Below the pieces are notes generated by a model, which was not told where the DNA came from, made no database searches, and saw nothing but the letters and a program-made list of their open reading frames with translations. A stretch of DNA of 64,000 nucleotides from Microbacterium sp. HD4P20 (lineage in GTDB: Bacteria > Actinomycetota > Actinomycetes > Actinomycetales > Microbacteriaceae): positions 248,001 to 312,000 of the forward strand of contig NZ_JAHZQZ020000014.1 in the NCBI RefSeq assembly GCF_019449275.2, in the 5' to 3' direction. Position 1 is the stretch's first letter. The number at the start of each line of letters is the position of its first letter. This document shows, piece after piece, positions 28,405-39,241 of the stretch. The translations under genes and the position numbers were made by a program.

Positions 28405-30761
28405 ACACACGCCTCAGTGCGTCGCTGCGGCTGGTGCCCGTCGCCGCGGCCGCGTGGGCAGCCGGCGGCGCCGCCATCCTGCTGCCCGCCGCGGCCGCCG
28501 GGATGGCGGTCGCATTCTGGACGGTCGCGGTGGCGACGACGGCCGTTCTGGCTCTGCGCACTCGCGCCGCGCGAGCGCGCCGCGACGGGCAGGCGGGTGT
28601 CCGCCGCACGGCGCTCGTCCTGGTGCTCGCGGCAGCGGCGTCAGCGGCCGTCGCCTCGCACGTCGCTCTCGCCCTGCCCGCGCGCGAGGAGGCCGCAGCG
28701 TTCACGAGGGGAGATGGCCGGGCAGTCGCCGTGCTGGCGGATGTTGTGGGCAAGATCGAGCGTCGCGCCGACGGGACTCTCGCGTTCGATGCGACCGCGC
28801 TGCGCTGGGCGGCCGGGCCTCGCATGCTGGAGACGCGCGCCGAGGTCGTCGTGCGCGTGGACCCGGCCGCGGTGGATGACTTGGGGGCGCTGGATGTCGG
28901 CGCGCGCGTCAGGGTCAGCGGGACGGCGGGACCCGCGCGGCCGGGGGAGCGGGCGATCGCGGCGCTGTGGGCATCGCGTGGTGTGGAGGTGCTCCGGGCG
29001 CCCGACGGGATCGCGGGCGTCACCGCGCATCTGCGTCAGGGGCTCGTCCGTTCGGTCGCGGGGCTCCCGGGCGCGGGTGCCGGGCTGGTGCCGGGCCTGG
29101 CGGTGGGCGACACGTCGGCGGTGACGCCTGGGCTGGACACCGCCATGAAGGAGTCCTCCCTCTCACACCTGACGGCGGTGTCAGGGGCGAACTGCGCCCT
29201 GGTCGTCGGCATCGCGTTCGCCGGTGCGGCGGCCATGGGCGCACCGCGCGCCGCCCGCGTCGGGATCGGGGTGGCGGTGCTGCTCGCCTTCGTCGCCCTT
29301 GTCACGCCGGAACCCAGCGTCGTACGGGCTGCCGGCATGGCAGCGATCGCGATGCTCGGTCTCCTGCTCGGACGCACCGGCACGGGAATGGCGGTGCTCT
29401 CCATCGCCGTCACCGCCGCGCTGGTCGCAGATCCCTGGCTGGCCGCGTCGCTCGGGTTCGCACTGTCGACGGCTGCCACGGCGTCACTACTGCTGGGCGC
29501 CCGGGCCCTCGCCGACGGCTTGGCCCGCGCCATGCCCCGGCCGCTCGCCCTCGCCGTGGCCGTCCCCCTGGCGGCGCAGCTGGCCTGCGGTCCACTTCTC
29601 GTGTTGATCGCCCCGCAGGTGTCGCTGCTCGGCGTCGCCGCCAATCTGCTCGCCGGTCCGGCCGCACCTCTCACCACGATGCTGGGCCTGGCGGCCTGCC
29701 TGACCGCGCCCCTTCCCTGGATGCAAGCCGGCCTCGCCGCCCTGGCCTGGTTGCCGGCGTCGTGGATCGCCGCGGTGGCCGGCACCGTGTCGCAGATGCC
29801 GGGGGATCTGCTGCCCTGGTTCGAGGGATGGCCGGGAGCGGCAGCCCTCGCGGTCGTGAGCGCGGCGATCGCCGCCGTCGTGGTCGTGCCGGGAGCGAGC
29901 CGGCGTTCTCGCCGGCTGCGCTTGGCCGCGACCGTCGTCGTGGCGAGCGTCACGGGCGTCCTCCTCGGGGTGGGGGCACTGAGTTCGCTGGCCGGCCGCT
30001 GGACGCTGCCTGCCGACTGGACCGTACTGGCCTGCGACATCGGACAGGGCGATGCCGTTCTGGTCCGATCCGCAGGCGCCGTCGCGCTGATCGACACCGG
30101 CCCCGATCCTGAGACTCTCGCCGCCTGCCTTTCACGCGCCGGCATCGAGCGGATCGACCTGCTCGTGCTCACGCACTTCGACATCGATCACGCGGGCGGA
30201 GTGTCCGCGGTCGCCGGGCGCGTCGACACCGTCCTGCACGGCCCGCCGGACGACGGCGCAGCGGCCGGTCTCACCGTCCTGTCGCACGCCGGAGCGCATG
30301 TGGTCGAGGCATCGGCAGGACTGACCGGATCGCTCGGAGACGCGCGGTGGCGAGTGCTGTGGCCCCGGGCCGGGGGCACCGCGTTTCCTCCTGGCAACGA
30401 CGCCAGCGTGGTGCTCGACGTGCGCGGCGGCGGAATACCGTCCATGCTCCTGCTCGGCGATCTTTCGGAGTCGCCGCAGCGCGCCCTGACCGCGTCCGGC
30501 GCACTCGCCGCGCCCTACGAGGTCGTGAAGGTGGCTCACCATGGCAGTGCGGACCAGGATGCCGCCCTCTACGCTGCCGCCGATCCCGCGGTCGCGATCT
30601 TCACGGTGGGTGCCGACAACACCTACGGTCATCCGCGTGACGAGATCCTGGATGTTCTCACCCGTACCGGGGCGGTCGTCACTCGCACGGATCAGGACGG
30701 GATGATCGCGGTGTGGCCGGGGGACGAGCGACTGTCGGTCTGGCGCGAGCGCGGCGGCTGA
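28401..30761 (+). CDS. comEC: ComEC/Rec2 DNA-uptake channel
   Basis: Channel that carries single-stranded DNA across the membrane. The 786-residue protein has N-terminal helices, an OB-like DUF4131 region, the competence transmembrane domain (AMKESSLSHLTAVSGANCALVVG) and a C-terminal metallo-beta-lactamase domain from about residue 540, with the metal motif LVLTHFDIDHAGG (HxDxDH) and a second histidine segment VKVAHHGSADQ. All expected metal ligands of the MBL part are visible. Translationally coupled to comEA and 27 nt before holA, which has its own promoter. Confidence 0.94.
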   Translation: MNTRLSASLRLVPVAAAAWAAGGAAILLPAAAAGMAVAFWTVAVATTAVLALRTRAARARRDGQAGVRRTALVLVLAAAASAAVASHVALALPAREEAAAFTRGDGRAVAVLADVVGKIERRADGTLAFDATALRWAAGPRMLETRAEVVVRVDPAAVDDLGALDVGARVRVSGTAGPARPGERAIAALWASRGVEVLRAPDGIAGVTAHLRQGLVRSVAGLPGAGAGLVPGLAVGDTSAVTPGLDTAMKESSLSHLTAVSGANCALVVGIAFAGAAAMGAPRAARVGIGVAVLLAFVALVTPEPSVVRAAGMAAIAMLGLLLGRTGTGMAVLSIAVTAALVADPWLAASLGFALSTAATASLLLGARALADGLARAMPRPLALAVAVPLAAQLACGPLLVLIAPQVSLLGVAANLLAGPAAPLTTMLGLAACLTAPLPWMQAGLAALAWLPASWIAAVAGTVSQMPGDLLPWFEGWPGAAALAVVSAAIAAVVVVPGASRRSRRLRLAATVVVASVTGVLLGVGALSSLAGRWTLPADWTVLACDIGQGDAVLVRSAGAVALIDTGPDPETLAACLSRAGIERIDLLVLTHFDIDHAGGVSAVAGRVDTVLHGPPDDGAAAGLTVLSHAGAHVVEASAGLTGSLGDARWRVLWPRAGGTAFPPGNDASVVLDVRGGGIPSMLLLGDLSESPQRALTASGALAAPYEVVKVAHHGSADQDAALYAAADPAVAIFTVGADNTYGHPRDEILDVLTRTGAVVTRTDQDGMIAVWPGDERLSVWRERGG

Positions 30762-30776
30762 GTCGGCGCTGCTGGG

Positions 30777-30782
30777 TAGGCT
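30777..30782 (+). promoter_or_regulatory. -10 box of leaderless holA
   Basis: TAGGCT, 6 nt before the ATG at 30789. Confidence 0.6.
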
Positions 30783-30788
30783 GGTGAC

Positions 30789-31826
30789 ATGCCGCCCACC
30801 CCTCGCCGCCCGTCGGCGAAGACCGCCCGCAGCGCGATCCCACAGCTGTCGTGGCGCGCCCCGCAGCCGGCTCCGATCGTGCTGGTGTCCGGCCCTGAGG
30901 AGGTCTGCGCCGAGCGGGCCATCGCAGGCGTCCGGGACTACCTGCGGGCGGAGGACCCAACGCTCGAGGTCTCCGATCTGCGCGCTGACGACTACGCAGC
31001 CGGGACTCTTCTGGCCGTCACCTCTCCGTCCCTGTTCGGTGAGCCGCGTCTGGTCAGGGTGACCGGTGTGGAGAAGTGCTCCGACGCGTTCCTCGCCGAG
31101 GCGGTTTCGTACCTCGCGGCGCCGCAGGATGGCGCGACGGTCGTGCTTCGTCACACCGGCGCGAGTGTGCGGGGGAAGAAGCTCCTCGATGCGATCCGCG
31201 CCGGTGAGGGCGGCGGCGTCGAGATCGCATGCCCCGCGGTCAAGCGCGACTCCGACCGCTTCGATTTCGCAGCGGGCGAGTTCCAGGCTTCCCACAAGCG
31301 CATCGCGCCGGCGGCGTTGCGGGCGCTCGTCTCGGCCTTCGCCGACGACCTCACCGAGCTGGCCGCCGCGTGTCAGCAGCTGATCGCCGACGTGCCGGGC
31401 GACGTGAGTGAGCAGATCGTCGAACGGTACTACGGCGGCCGGGTGGAGATCTCATCGTTCGCCGTGGCTGACACCGCAATCGCAGGCCGGTACGGCGAGG
31501 CACTGATCGCGCTGCGGCACGCGCTAGCGTCGGGAGCCGACCCCGTGCCGCTGGTCGCGGCGTTCGCCATGAAGCTGCGCACGATGGCGCGGGTCGCCGG
31601 CAACCGTGAGCCCTCTGCGGCGTTGGCGGCGCGGCTGGGTATGAAGGACTGGCAGGTCGACCGGGCCCGGCGGGATCTCACCGGCTGGAACGAGTCGACA
31701 CTCGGCATGGCGATCCAGGCGACGGCGAGGGCGGATGCCGAGGTCAAGGGTGGGTCGCGGGACGCCGTCTTCGCACTCGAGCGCATGGTCACCGTGATCG
31801 CGACGCGCCTGCCCTACGGTTCCTGA
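30789..31826 (+). CDS. holA: DNA polymerase III subunit delta
   Basis: Wrench subunit of the clamp loader that opens the beta clamp. The 345-residue protein shows APIVLVSGPEEVCAERAIAGV (degenerate P-loop region), DLRADDYAAGTLLAVTSPSLFGEPRLVRV and the HolA C-terminal segment GADPVPLVAAFAMKLRTMARV. The position right after comEC is the common bacterial arrangement. It converges on rpsT, with a terminator between. Confidence 0.94.
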   Translation: MPPTPRRPSAKTARSAIPQLSWRAPQPAPIVLVSGPEEVCAERAIAGVRDYLRAEDPTLEVSDLRADDYAAGTLLAVTSPSLFGEPRLVRVTGVEKCSDAFLAEAVSYLAAPQDGATVVLRHTGASVRGKKLLDAIRAGEGGGVEIACPAVKRDSDRFDFAAGEFQASHKRIAPAALRALVSAFADDLTELAAACQQLIADVPGDVSEQIVERYYGGRVEISSFAVADTAIAGRYGEALIALRHALASGADPVPLVAAFAMKLRTMARVAGNREPSAALAARLGMKDWQVDRARRDLTGWNESTLGMAIQATARADAEVKGGSRDAVFALERMVTVIATRLPYGS

Positions 31827-31868
31827 CCAGCGCCCTATTCGCGCGCGAAGGACTGCTCTCGATGCGCG

Positions 31869-31902
31869 AAAAAGCCCGCACCCCGGAGGAGGCGGGCCTT
31901 TC
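31869..31902. terminator. Bidirectional terminator between holA and rpsT
   Basis: GCCCGC (31874-31879) pairs with GCGGGC (31892-31897). On the minus strand the hairpin is followed by TTTTT, a classical intrinsic terminator for rpsT; on the plus strand it is followed by CTTTC. Confidence 0.85.
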
Positions 31903-31911
31903 GACGGCGTG

Positions 31912-32172
31912 TCAGAGCGCCGAGACCTGCTTGGCGATCGCCGACTTGCGGTTGGCCGCCTGGTTCTTGTGGATGACGCCCTTGCTCACGGCCTTGTCGA
32001 GCTTCTTGTTCGCTGTCGCCAGCGCCTTCTCGGCGGCGGCCTTGTCGCCGGCGGCGACAGCCTCGCGCGTACGGCGCACGTGCGTCTTCAGCTCGCTCTT
32101 GACGGCCTTGTTGCGCTCGCGGGCCTTCTCGTTGGTCTTGTTGCGCTTGATCTGCGACTTGATGTTCGCCAC
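31912..32172 (-). CDS. rpsT: 30S ribosomal protein S20
   Basis: Binds 16S rRNA early in 30S assembly. The 86-residue basic protein begins [20 protein letters not shown] and ends [14 protein letters not shown]. The GTG at 32172 is used because the family starts at this Ala-Asn; a longer in-frame extension upstream is not homologous to S20. The promoter is about 110 nt upstream, leaving a leader in which autoregulation could act. Confidence 0.97.
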   Translation of the reverse strand: MANIKSQIKRNKTNEKARERNKAVKSELKTHVRRTREAVAAGDKAAAEKALATANKKLDKAVSKGVIHKNQAANRKSAIAKQVSAL

Positions 32173-32281
32173 GTGTCGACGTTCTTTCGTTCGGAGTGAA
32201 TCGGATTGAATGTGCCGTTCGGCGAGAGAGGGCGCCTGGCGGCGGTCGTGAGGGACAAACCCACACGCAAGCCAAACAAGG

Positions 32282-32287
32282 ATTCTA
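32282..32287 (-). promoter_or_regulatory. -10 box of rpsT
   Basis: Minus-strand TAGAAT in TGATAGAATCC. It gives a 5' leader of about 100 nt before the rpsT GTG at 32172. It partly abuts the stop of the upstream hydrolase gene. Confidence 0.5.
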
Positions 32288-33049
32288 TCAGGTATCGGAC
32301 GCGGGCCGTGCCGGGAGCCCTCCCGACGTGGTGTCTCGCTCGATGGTGGCGATCGCCACATCGAGGAGCGCGTTGAACACCGTCGGACGCATCGCGCTCA
32401 CCAGGTGGCTGGTGCGCGGCACGACGATGAGTTCAGCGTGCTGAGCGACGCTGACGAAGAGTCGCTCATTGACCCGCAGCTGGTCGTACTGACCATTGAT
32501 GAACCACAACGGCACCTCGATCCTGCGCAGGGCCGCGAGCAGATCGAGCACCGACAGACTGCGCAGCGCCGCGTCCTGGGTGTCGAAGGCGTAGCCGCCG
32601 GCGCCGAAGTCCTCGCGCGTCTCGGGCGGGAGCGTGCGAGCGAGCATCCGATTCGTGAACCACATGCCGCGATCGGGCAGTGAGTCGAAACCGCGCGCGA
32701 GCAGACGGTAGGTCGCCAGGCCAAGCCCCCGCGGGATCCCCGTGCACGATGCCGCGATGAATCCGGCGACGGGAGGAGGATCCTCCCGCCCGACGTACTC
32801 GACGCTGAGCAGACCACCCATCGAATGGCCCACGAGCAACACCGGTCCTCGGGCAGCGGCATCCCTCACCGCACCGTCGATCGTCGCGAAGGCCCCTTCG
32901 AGAGTGAAAGTCTCGGCCATCCGCGCGCCATGTCCGGGAAGGTCGAGGGCGTTGACCGGTATGCCGCGTCGCTCCAGGTGGGCGACCTGCGAACGCCACA
33001 TCGTCGCGGACGTCCGGATCCCGTGCACGAGCACGACCTGAACGACCAC
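32288..33049 (-). CDS. Alpha/beta hydrolase
   Basis: A 253-residue soluble hydrolase. It starts [20 protein letters not shown] (oxyanion HG motif), with nucleophile elbow GHSMGG, acid in NGQYDQLR and histidine in PRTSHLVSA. The substrate cannot be told. The GTG at 33049 is preceded by minus-strand TACCCT with 6 nt spacing, which decides the start; an ATG at 33091 is the alternative. It is divergent from lepA. Confidence 0.85.
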   Translation of the reverse strand: MVVQVVLVHGIRTSATMWRSQVAHLERRGIPVNALDLPGHGARMAETFTLEGAFATIDGAVRDAAARGPVLLVGHSMGGLLSVEYVGREDPPPVAGFIAASCTGIPRGLGLATYRLLARGFDSLPDRGMWFTNRMLARTLPPETREDFGAGGYAFDTQDAALRSLSVLDLLAALRRIEVPLWFINGQYDQLRVNERLFVSVAQHAELIVVPRTSHLVSAMRPTVFNALLDVAIATIERDTTSGGLPARPASDT

Positions 33050-33055
33050 CGTCTC

Positions 33056-33061
33056 AGGGTA
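33056..33061 (-). promoter_or_regulatory. -10 box of the leaderless alpha/beta hydrolase gene
   Basis: Minus-strand TACCCT, 6 nt before the GTG at 33049. Confidence 0.5.
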
Positions 33062-33177
33062 GCCGGGCGCCGTGACCTCGCGGGGCGGCATGCCGCAGAT
33101 CGCTGCCCGAGGGCTCAGCCCGAAAGGCGTCGCCGTGGCGTAGCCGCGAGCGGAGCGGGAGCGGGGACCTGCACCCG

Positions 33178-33183
33178 TAGAAT
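33178..33183 (+). promoter_or_regulatory. -10 box of lepA
   Basis: TAGAAT, 9 nt before the ATG at 33193, so the leader is at most 2-3 nt. Confidence 0.6.
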
Positions 33184-33192
33184 CGTCTGGAC

Positions 33193-35043
<1,851 letters not shown>

Positions 35044-35052
35044 GCTGGTGAG

Positions 35053-35703
35053 ATGCGTCGAGGGACATTCCGGGACGACACCGTCGACTACGCCGCCGTC
35101 GGGGCTACCCAGGCGCCGGATCTGATGCACTACCCGCCGGAGCGGAGCCTGCCGGCCGAGGAGTCGTGGCGCATCGGCAGCGGCGAGGCGCGCTTCCACG
35201 CCGCCGGCGATGCGCTGCTGTCGTGGACGGCACAACGAGGCGCCGGTCTCGCGCTGACGGACGTGCGCCCGGCGTCGGGACCGATGTACTCCGGTGTGAG
35301 CTTCGACGCGGAGGGCCATCCGATCGCGCCGGCGCGCTCCGAGTCCGACCTGCGTTACGACAGCGACGGCACCCCGTACGTCGGCGCCGGTACCACGATC
35401 AGGGTCGCGGGTCGCGTCAAGGGGCTGCGGGCGGATGCCGAGCTCAGGGTCATCTTCGCCGTCGAGGAGCCGCGACGCGTGGGGTTCGCCCTCGGAACCG
35501 TGGGCGACTCGGTCGTCAGCGGCGAGGAGTCCTTCATGCTGGACTGGTATGACAACGACGAGGTGTGGTTCACGGTGCGGGCTTTCGACGCGCCCCGCGC
35601 GATGCTCTACCGTCTGCTCCCGGCGCTGACGCGACGTCGCCGCCGCGAGCTGTTCACCCGCTACCTGCGGGCGATCTCACCGCTCTACGCGACACCGGCC
35701 TGA
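35053..35703 (+). CDS. DUF1990 family protein
   Basis: A 216-residue soluble protein starting RRGTFRDDTVDYAAVGATQ, with AEESWRIGSGEARFHAAGDAL, VGAGTTIRVAGRVKG and GEESFMLDWYDNDEVWFTVRAF. It matches the DUF1990 family, small START/lipocalin-like proteins of unknown role found in Actinobacteria and plants. hemW begins 5 nt after its stop and is probably co-transcribed. Confidence 0.85.
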   Translation: MRRGTFRDDTVDYAAVGATQAPDLMHYPPERSLPAEESWRIGSGEARFHAAGDALLSWTAQRGAGLALTDVRPASGPMYSGVSFDAEGHPIAPARSESDLRYDSDGTPYVGAGTTIRVAGRVKGLRADAELRVIFAVEEPRRVGFALGTVGDSVVSGEESFMLDWYDNDEVWFTVRAFDAPRAMLYRLLPALTRRRRRELFTRYLRAISPLYATPA

Positions 35704-35708
35704 GCCCG

Positions 35709-36926
35709 ATGGGCTCCGCGCTTCCCCTCGGCGAGCCGGTGCCGATCGACGGGCCGCTTCCCCCTGAGCTGCGGGTCGATCCGAACGGCGACTTCAGCGT
35801 CTATCTGCACGTCCCCTTCTGCCGCGTCCGCTGCGGCTACTGCGACTTCAACACGTACACCGCGACCGAACTGCGCGGCACCCGTCAGGACGAATACGCC
35901 GACACGGTGTTGCGCGAGATCGAGCTGGCTGCCGGCCTGCTCGACCGCGCGGGCGGCCGCCGCGGGGCCGGGACGATCTTCTTCGGCGGTGGGACGCCCA
36001 CCCTGCTCCCGCCGGGCGACCTTGCCCGCATGCTGGACGGGGTCCGGGCGGGGATGGGCGTCGCCGACGACGCCGAGGTCACGGTCGAGGCCAATCCCGA
36101 CACCGTCTCGGCGGACGTGGCGGCGCAGCTGGCGGTATCCGGTGTCACCCGCATGTCGATCGGGATGCAGTCGGCCGTACCCCACGTGCTGGCGACCCTT
36201 GACCGAACCCATCGTCCCGAGAGCGTCCGCGCCGCGGTGTCGGCCGCACGGGCCGAGGGACTCGACGTCAGCGTGGACCTCATCTACGGCGCACCGGGGG
36301 AGTCGCTCGACGATTGGCGCCGATCCCTCGAGGTCGCGATGGACCTCGAGCCGGACCATCTCTCGGCGTACGCGCTCATCATCGAGGACGGCACGAAGCT
36401 CGCGCGGCAGATCCGCCGAGGCGAGCTGCCCGCACCCGACGACGACCTGCAGGCGGACATGTACGAGCTCGCCGACGAACAGCTGACAGTCGCGGGCTTC
36501 GAATGGTACGAGGTCTCGAACTGGGCGCGCGGGGCCGCTCATCGCTCCCGGCACAATCTCGCGTACTGGACCGGCGCCGACTGGTGGGGCTTCGGGCCCG
36601 GTGCCCACAGCCACATCGGCGGCGTGCGCTTCTGGAACGTGAAGCATCCGGCGGCCTATGCGCAGCGGCTGGCGGCGGGGGAGTTCCCCGCTGCGGCGAG
36701 GGAGGTGACGGATGCCGCGGCCCGGACGCTCGAGCGGGTGCTGCTGCGCACGCGCATCCGCGAGGGCCTTGCCTTCGCAGACCTCTCGGAGCGTGCGCGC
36801 GGGCAGGCCGCCGCGCTCATCGCCGATGGACTCGTCGACGCACCGTCGGCGCTGGCGGGACGCGTCGTACTGACACGACGCGGGCGGCTCCTGGCGGATG
36901 CGGTCGTGCGAGCGCTCACCGATTGA
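35709..36926 (+). CDS. hemW: Radical SAM heme chaperone HemW
   Basis: Binds heme and delivers it to respiratory proteins; often misannotated as coproporphyrinogen dehydrogenase. The 405-residue protein has the radical-SAM cluster motif CRVRCGYC (CxxxCxxC), the SAM segment IFFGGGTPTLL, EANPDTV and the HemN C-terminal domain with HNLAYWTGADWWGFGPGAHS. The ATG at 35709 is chosen over upstream frames that overlap DUF1990. Confidence 0.94.
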   Translation: MGSALPLGEPVPIDGPLPPELRVDPNGDFSVYLHVPFCRVRCGYCDFNTYTATELRGTRQDEYADTVLREIELAAGLLDRAGGRRGAGTIFFGGGTPTLLPPGDLARMLDGVRAGMGVADDAEVTVEANPDTVSADVAAQLAVSGVTRMSIGMQSAVPHVLATLDRTHRPESVRAAVSAARAEGLDVSVDLIYGAPGESLDDWRRSLEVAMDLEPDHLSAYALIIEDGTKLARQIRRGELPAPDDDLQADMYELADEQLTVAGFEWYEVSNWARGAAHRSRHNLAYWTGADWWGFGPGAHSHIGGVRFWNVKHPAAYAQRLAAGEFPAAAREVTDAAARTLERVLLRTRIREGLAFADLSERARGQAAALIADGLVDAPSALAGRVVLTRRGRLLADAVVRALTD

Positions 36927-36958
36927 CGCGCCTTCGGGGATCGTTGTCGCTCATCCGG

Positions 36959-36964
36959 TAGAAT
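36959..36964 (+). promoter_or_regulatory. -10 box of hrcA-dnaJ
   Basis: TAGAAT immediately upstream of and touching the CIRCE element. A 70-nt leader follows. Confidence 0.65.
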
Positions 36965-36990
36965 TGGCACTCCAGTCATGCGAGTGCCAG
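36964..36990 (+). promoter_or_regulatory. CIRCE operator (HrcA binding site)
   Basis: TTGGCACTC, nine bases, GAGTGCCAG: the 9-9-9 CIRCE arrangement with 8 of 9 positions self-complementary; each arm has one change from TTAGCACTC/GAGTGCTAA. It overlaps the transcription start, so HrcA bound here would repress hrcA itself and dnaJ. Confidence 0.92.
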
Positions 36991-37036
36991 AGGTGTGATC
37001 TCCACACCCGGCGCCCAAGCAGCGTGAGGAGGCGGG

Positions 37037-38077
37037 ATGGTCAGCGAACGCGGACTCGAGGTGCTGCGCGCGATCGTCCAGGACTACGTCGACACGCGCG
37101 AGCCGGTGGGCAGCAAGACGATCGTCGAGCGACACGCCTTCGGCGTCTCCGCCGCCACCATCCGCAACGACATGGCGCTGCTCGAGGATGAGGAGCTCAT
37201 CGCAGCTCCGCACACCTCGTCTGGCCGCGTGCCGACCGACAAGGGCTATCGCGTCTTCGTCGACCATCTCGCACAGCTGCGGCCGCTCAGCTCCGCGCAG
37301 CGATCTGCCATCGCCGCCTTCCTGGACGGATCCGGCGACCTCGACGACGTGCTGGCGCGATCGGTGCGCGCGCTCACGCGACTGACCGGTCAGGTCGCCA
37401 TCGTGCAGTACCCCTCCTTCGCCCGCGCGACGGTCACCCACGTCGAGCTTGTGCAGCTGGGCGGCGGACGGATGCTGGTGATCGTCGTCACCGACACCGG
37501 TCGCGTGTCACAACGGCTGACGTTCGTGCGCGCCGAGTTCGACGACGCCGATCTCGGGCGGATGCGCGCCGAACTGGGCACCCTGCTCGTCGGCCGCCCG
37601 GTCCGCGAGGGCCTGCAGCGGATCGCCGACCGGCTCGCCGCGGCGACACCCGAGCCGCCCGCGCGAGAGGCCGCGACCGATGAGATCGTGAAGGCCGTCG
37701 CCGAAGAGCTCGAGGAATTCCGTCAAGACAAGCTCGTGATGGCCGGCAGCGCCAACCTCGCCCGAAGCGAAGCGGACTTCCGCGGCAGCATCTATCCGCT
37801 CCTGGAGGCCATCGAGGAGCAGGTGACGCTGCTGCGGCTCATGGGCGAGATGGTCACCGACGAGCACGGACTCTCGGCGAGCATCGGCCGCGAGAACGAG
37901 CCGTTCGGACTGGCCGAGGCATCCGTCCTCGCCAGTGATTACGACGCGACGGGCTCGCGGGCTCGCGTGGGGGTCATGGGCCCCACACGGATGGACTACC
38001 CCACCAATCTTGCGGCGGTACGAGCCGTCGCACGCTATCTCACGCGGATGCTCGAAGAAGACGAGAGCAGCCGCTGA
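37037..38077 (+). CDS. hrcA: Heat-inducible transcription repressor HrcA
   Basis: Represses chaperone genes at CIRCE sites and is released on heat shock. The 346-residue protein has an N-terminal winged helix (REPVGSKTIVERHAFGVSAATIRNDMALLEDEE; shown in parts, DNA-reading helix around VSAATIRNDM), the wing SSGRVPTDKGYRVFVD and the HrcA dimer domain ending GVMGPTRMDYPTNLAAVRAV. GAGGAGG precedes the ATG. It is the first gene of hrcA-dnaJ-rsmE and autoregulated through the CIRCE just upstream. Confidence 0.96.
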   Translation: MVSERGLEVLRAIVQDYVDTREPVGSKTIVERHAFGVSAATIRNDMALLEDEELIAAPHTSSGRVPTDKGYRVFVDHLAQLRPLSSAQRSAIAAFLDGSGDLDDVLARSVRALTRLTGQVAIVQYPSFARATVTHVELVQLGGGRMLVIVVTDTGRVSQRLTFVRAEFDDADLGRMRAELGTLLVGRPVREGLQRIADRLAAATPEPPAREAATDEIVKAVAEELEEFRQDKLVMAGSANLARSEADFRGSIYPLLEAIEEQVTLLRLMGEMVTDEHGLSASIGRENEPFGLAEASVLASDYDATGSRARVGVMGPTRMDYPTNLAAVRAVARYLTRMLEEDESSR

Positions 38078-38128
38078 CGCGGACGCGTACACACGATCCC
38101 GCGGCGGTGCCGCGGCAGGAAGGCGAAA

Positions 38129-39238
38129 GTGGCTGACCACTACGAGGTCCTCGGCGTCTCGCGAGACGCCACTCCGGACGAGATCAAGAAGGCCTACCGG
38201 CGGCTCGCTCGCGAGCTGCACCCGGATGTGAACCCCGGTGACGACGCATCCGAGCGGTTCAAGCTCGTGACACACGCCTACGACGTGCTGAGCGACCCGG
38301 AGCAGCGGACACGGTACGACATGGGCGGCGACACGCCCTTCGGCGGGGCCGGCGGGTTCGGCGGTTTCAACGACATCTTCGAGACCTTCTTCGGCGCCGG
38401 TGGCGGATCCCGCGGCGGACGCCCGCGTTCGCGCCGCGAGCGCGGGCAGGATGCGCTCGTACGGGTCACCCTCGAGCTCGGCGACGTCGTCTTCGGCGTG
38501 CACCGCGACATCGACGTCGACACCGCGGTGCTGTGCGAGACCTGCCAGGGCTCGTGCTGCCAGCCCGGCACGACTCCCGTCACGTGCGACATCTGTCACG
38601 GCACCGGACACGTGCAGCGTCAGGTGCGGAGTCTCCTGGGCAACGTCATCACGAATCAGCCCTGCAACGTGTGCCAGGGCTACGGCACGACCATCCCCTA
38701 CCCCTGCGCGACCTGCCAGGGCCAAGGCCGGGTCCGCGCCCGCCGCACGGTGTCGCTCGACATCCCCGCCGGCGTCGAGACTGGTCTGCGACTGCAGCTG
38801 CCCGGCTCAGGCGAGGTCGGTCCGGCGGGCGGCCCGAACGGCGACCTGTACATCGAGGTCACCGTGGCGCCGCACGAGGTCTTCAGCCGCGACGGCGACG
38901 ACATCCTGGCGACCCTCGAGGTCTCGATGCCCGACGCGATCCTGGGGACGACGACCACGATCCAGTCCATCGACGGTCCGGTCGACCTCGAGGTGCGCCC
39001 GGGGGTCCAGGCCGGCGACATCCTGACGATCAAGGGGCGGGGCATCACGCCTCTGCGCGGCACCCAGCGGGGAGATCTGCGCGTCGGGGTGCACGTCGTG
39101 ACCCCCACCCGTCTCGACGCGAAGGAGCGCGCGCTCATCGAAGACTTCGCCAAACGCACCAAGGCCCCCGCGCCCAAGCTCGCCGAGTTCCATCAGGGCC
39201 TCTTCGCCAAGCTGCGCGATCGCTTCCGAAACAGCTGA
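38129..39238 (+). CDS. dnaJ: Molecular chaperone DnaJ (DnaJ2 type)
   Basis: Co-chaperone that stimulates DnaK. The 369-residue protein has a J domain with HPD ([11 protein letters not shown]), a Gly/Phe-rich linker ([20 protein letters not shown]), a zinc region and two C-terminal client-binding domains. Four CxxC pairs are present: CETC, CDIC, CNVC and CATC; in the first repeat the usual CxxCxGxG ends in Cys (CETCQGSC). GTG start after AGGAAGG. Coupling to hrcA under CIRCE is the usual DnaJ2 context. Confidence 0.95.
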   Translation: MADHYEVLGVSRDATPDEIKKAYRRLARELHPDVNPGDDASERFKLVTHAYDVLSDPEQRTRYDMGGDTPFGGAGGFGGFNDIFETFFGAGGGSRGGRPRSRRERGQDALVRVTLELGDVVFGVHRDIDVDTAVLCETCQGSCCQPGTTPVTCDICHGTGHVQRQVRSLLGNVITNQPCNVCQGYGTTIPYPCATCQGQGRVRARRTVSLDIPAGVETGLRLQLPGSGEVGPAGGPNGDLYIEVTVAPHEVFSRDGDDILATLEVSMPDAILGTTTTIQSIDGPVDLEVRPGVQAGDILTIKGRGITPLRGTQRGDLRVGVHVVTPTRLDAKERALIEDFAKRTKAPAPKLAEFHQGLFAKLRDRFRNS

Positions 39239-39241
39239 CGG

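Noticed and set aside
25024..28410. Minus-strand open frame of 1128 codons opposite leuS and comEA
   Set aside because: High-GC antisense frame with no recognisable domain; leuS and comEA are unambiguous on the plus strand.
38530..38720. Non-standard first zinc repeat of DnaJ (CETCQGSC)
   Set aside because: All eight zinc-ligand cysteines are present; replacement of the last Gly is probably a lineage variant, not a functional loss.
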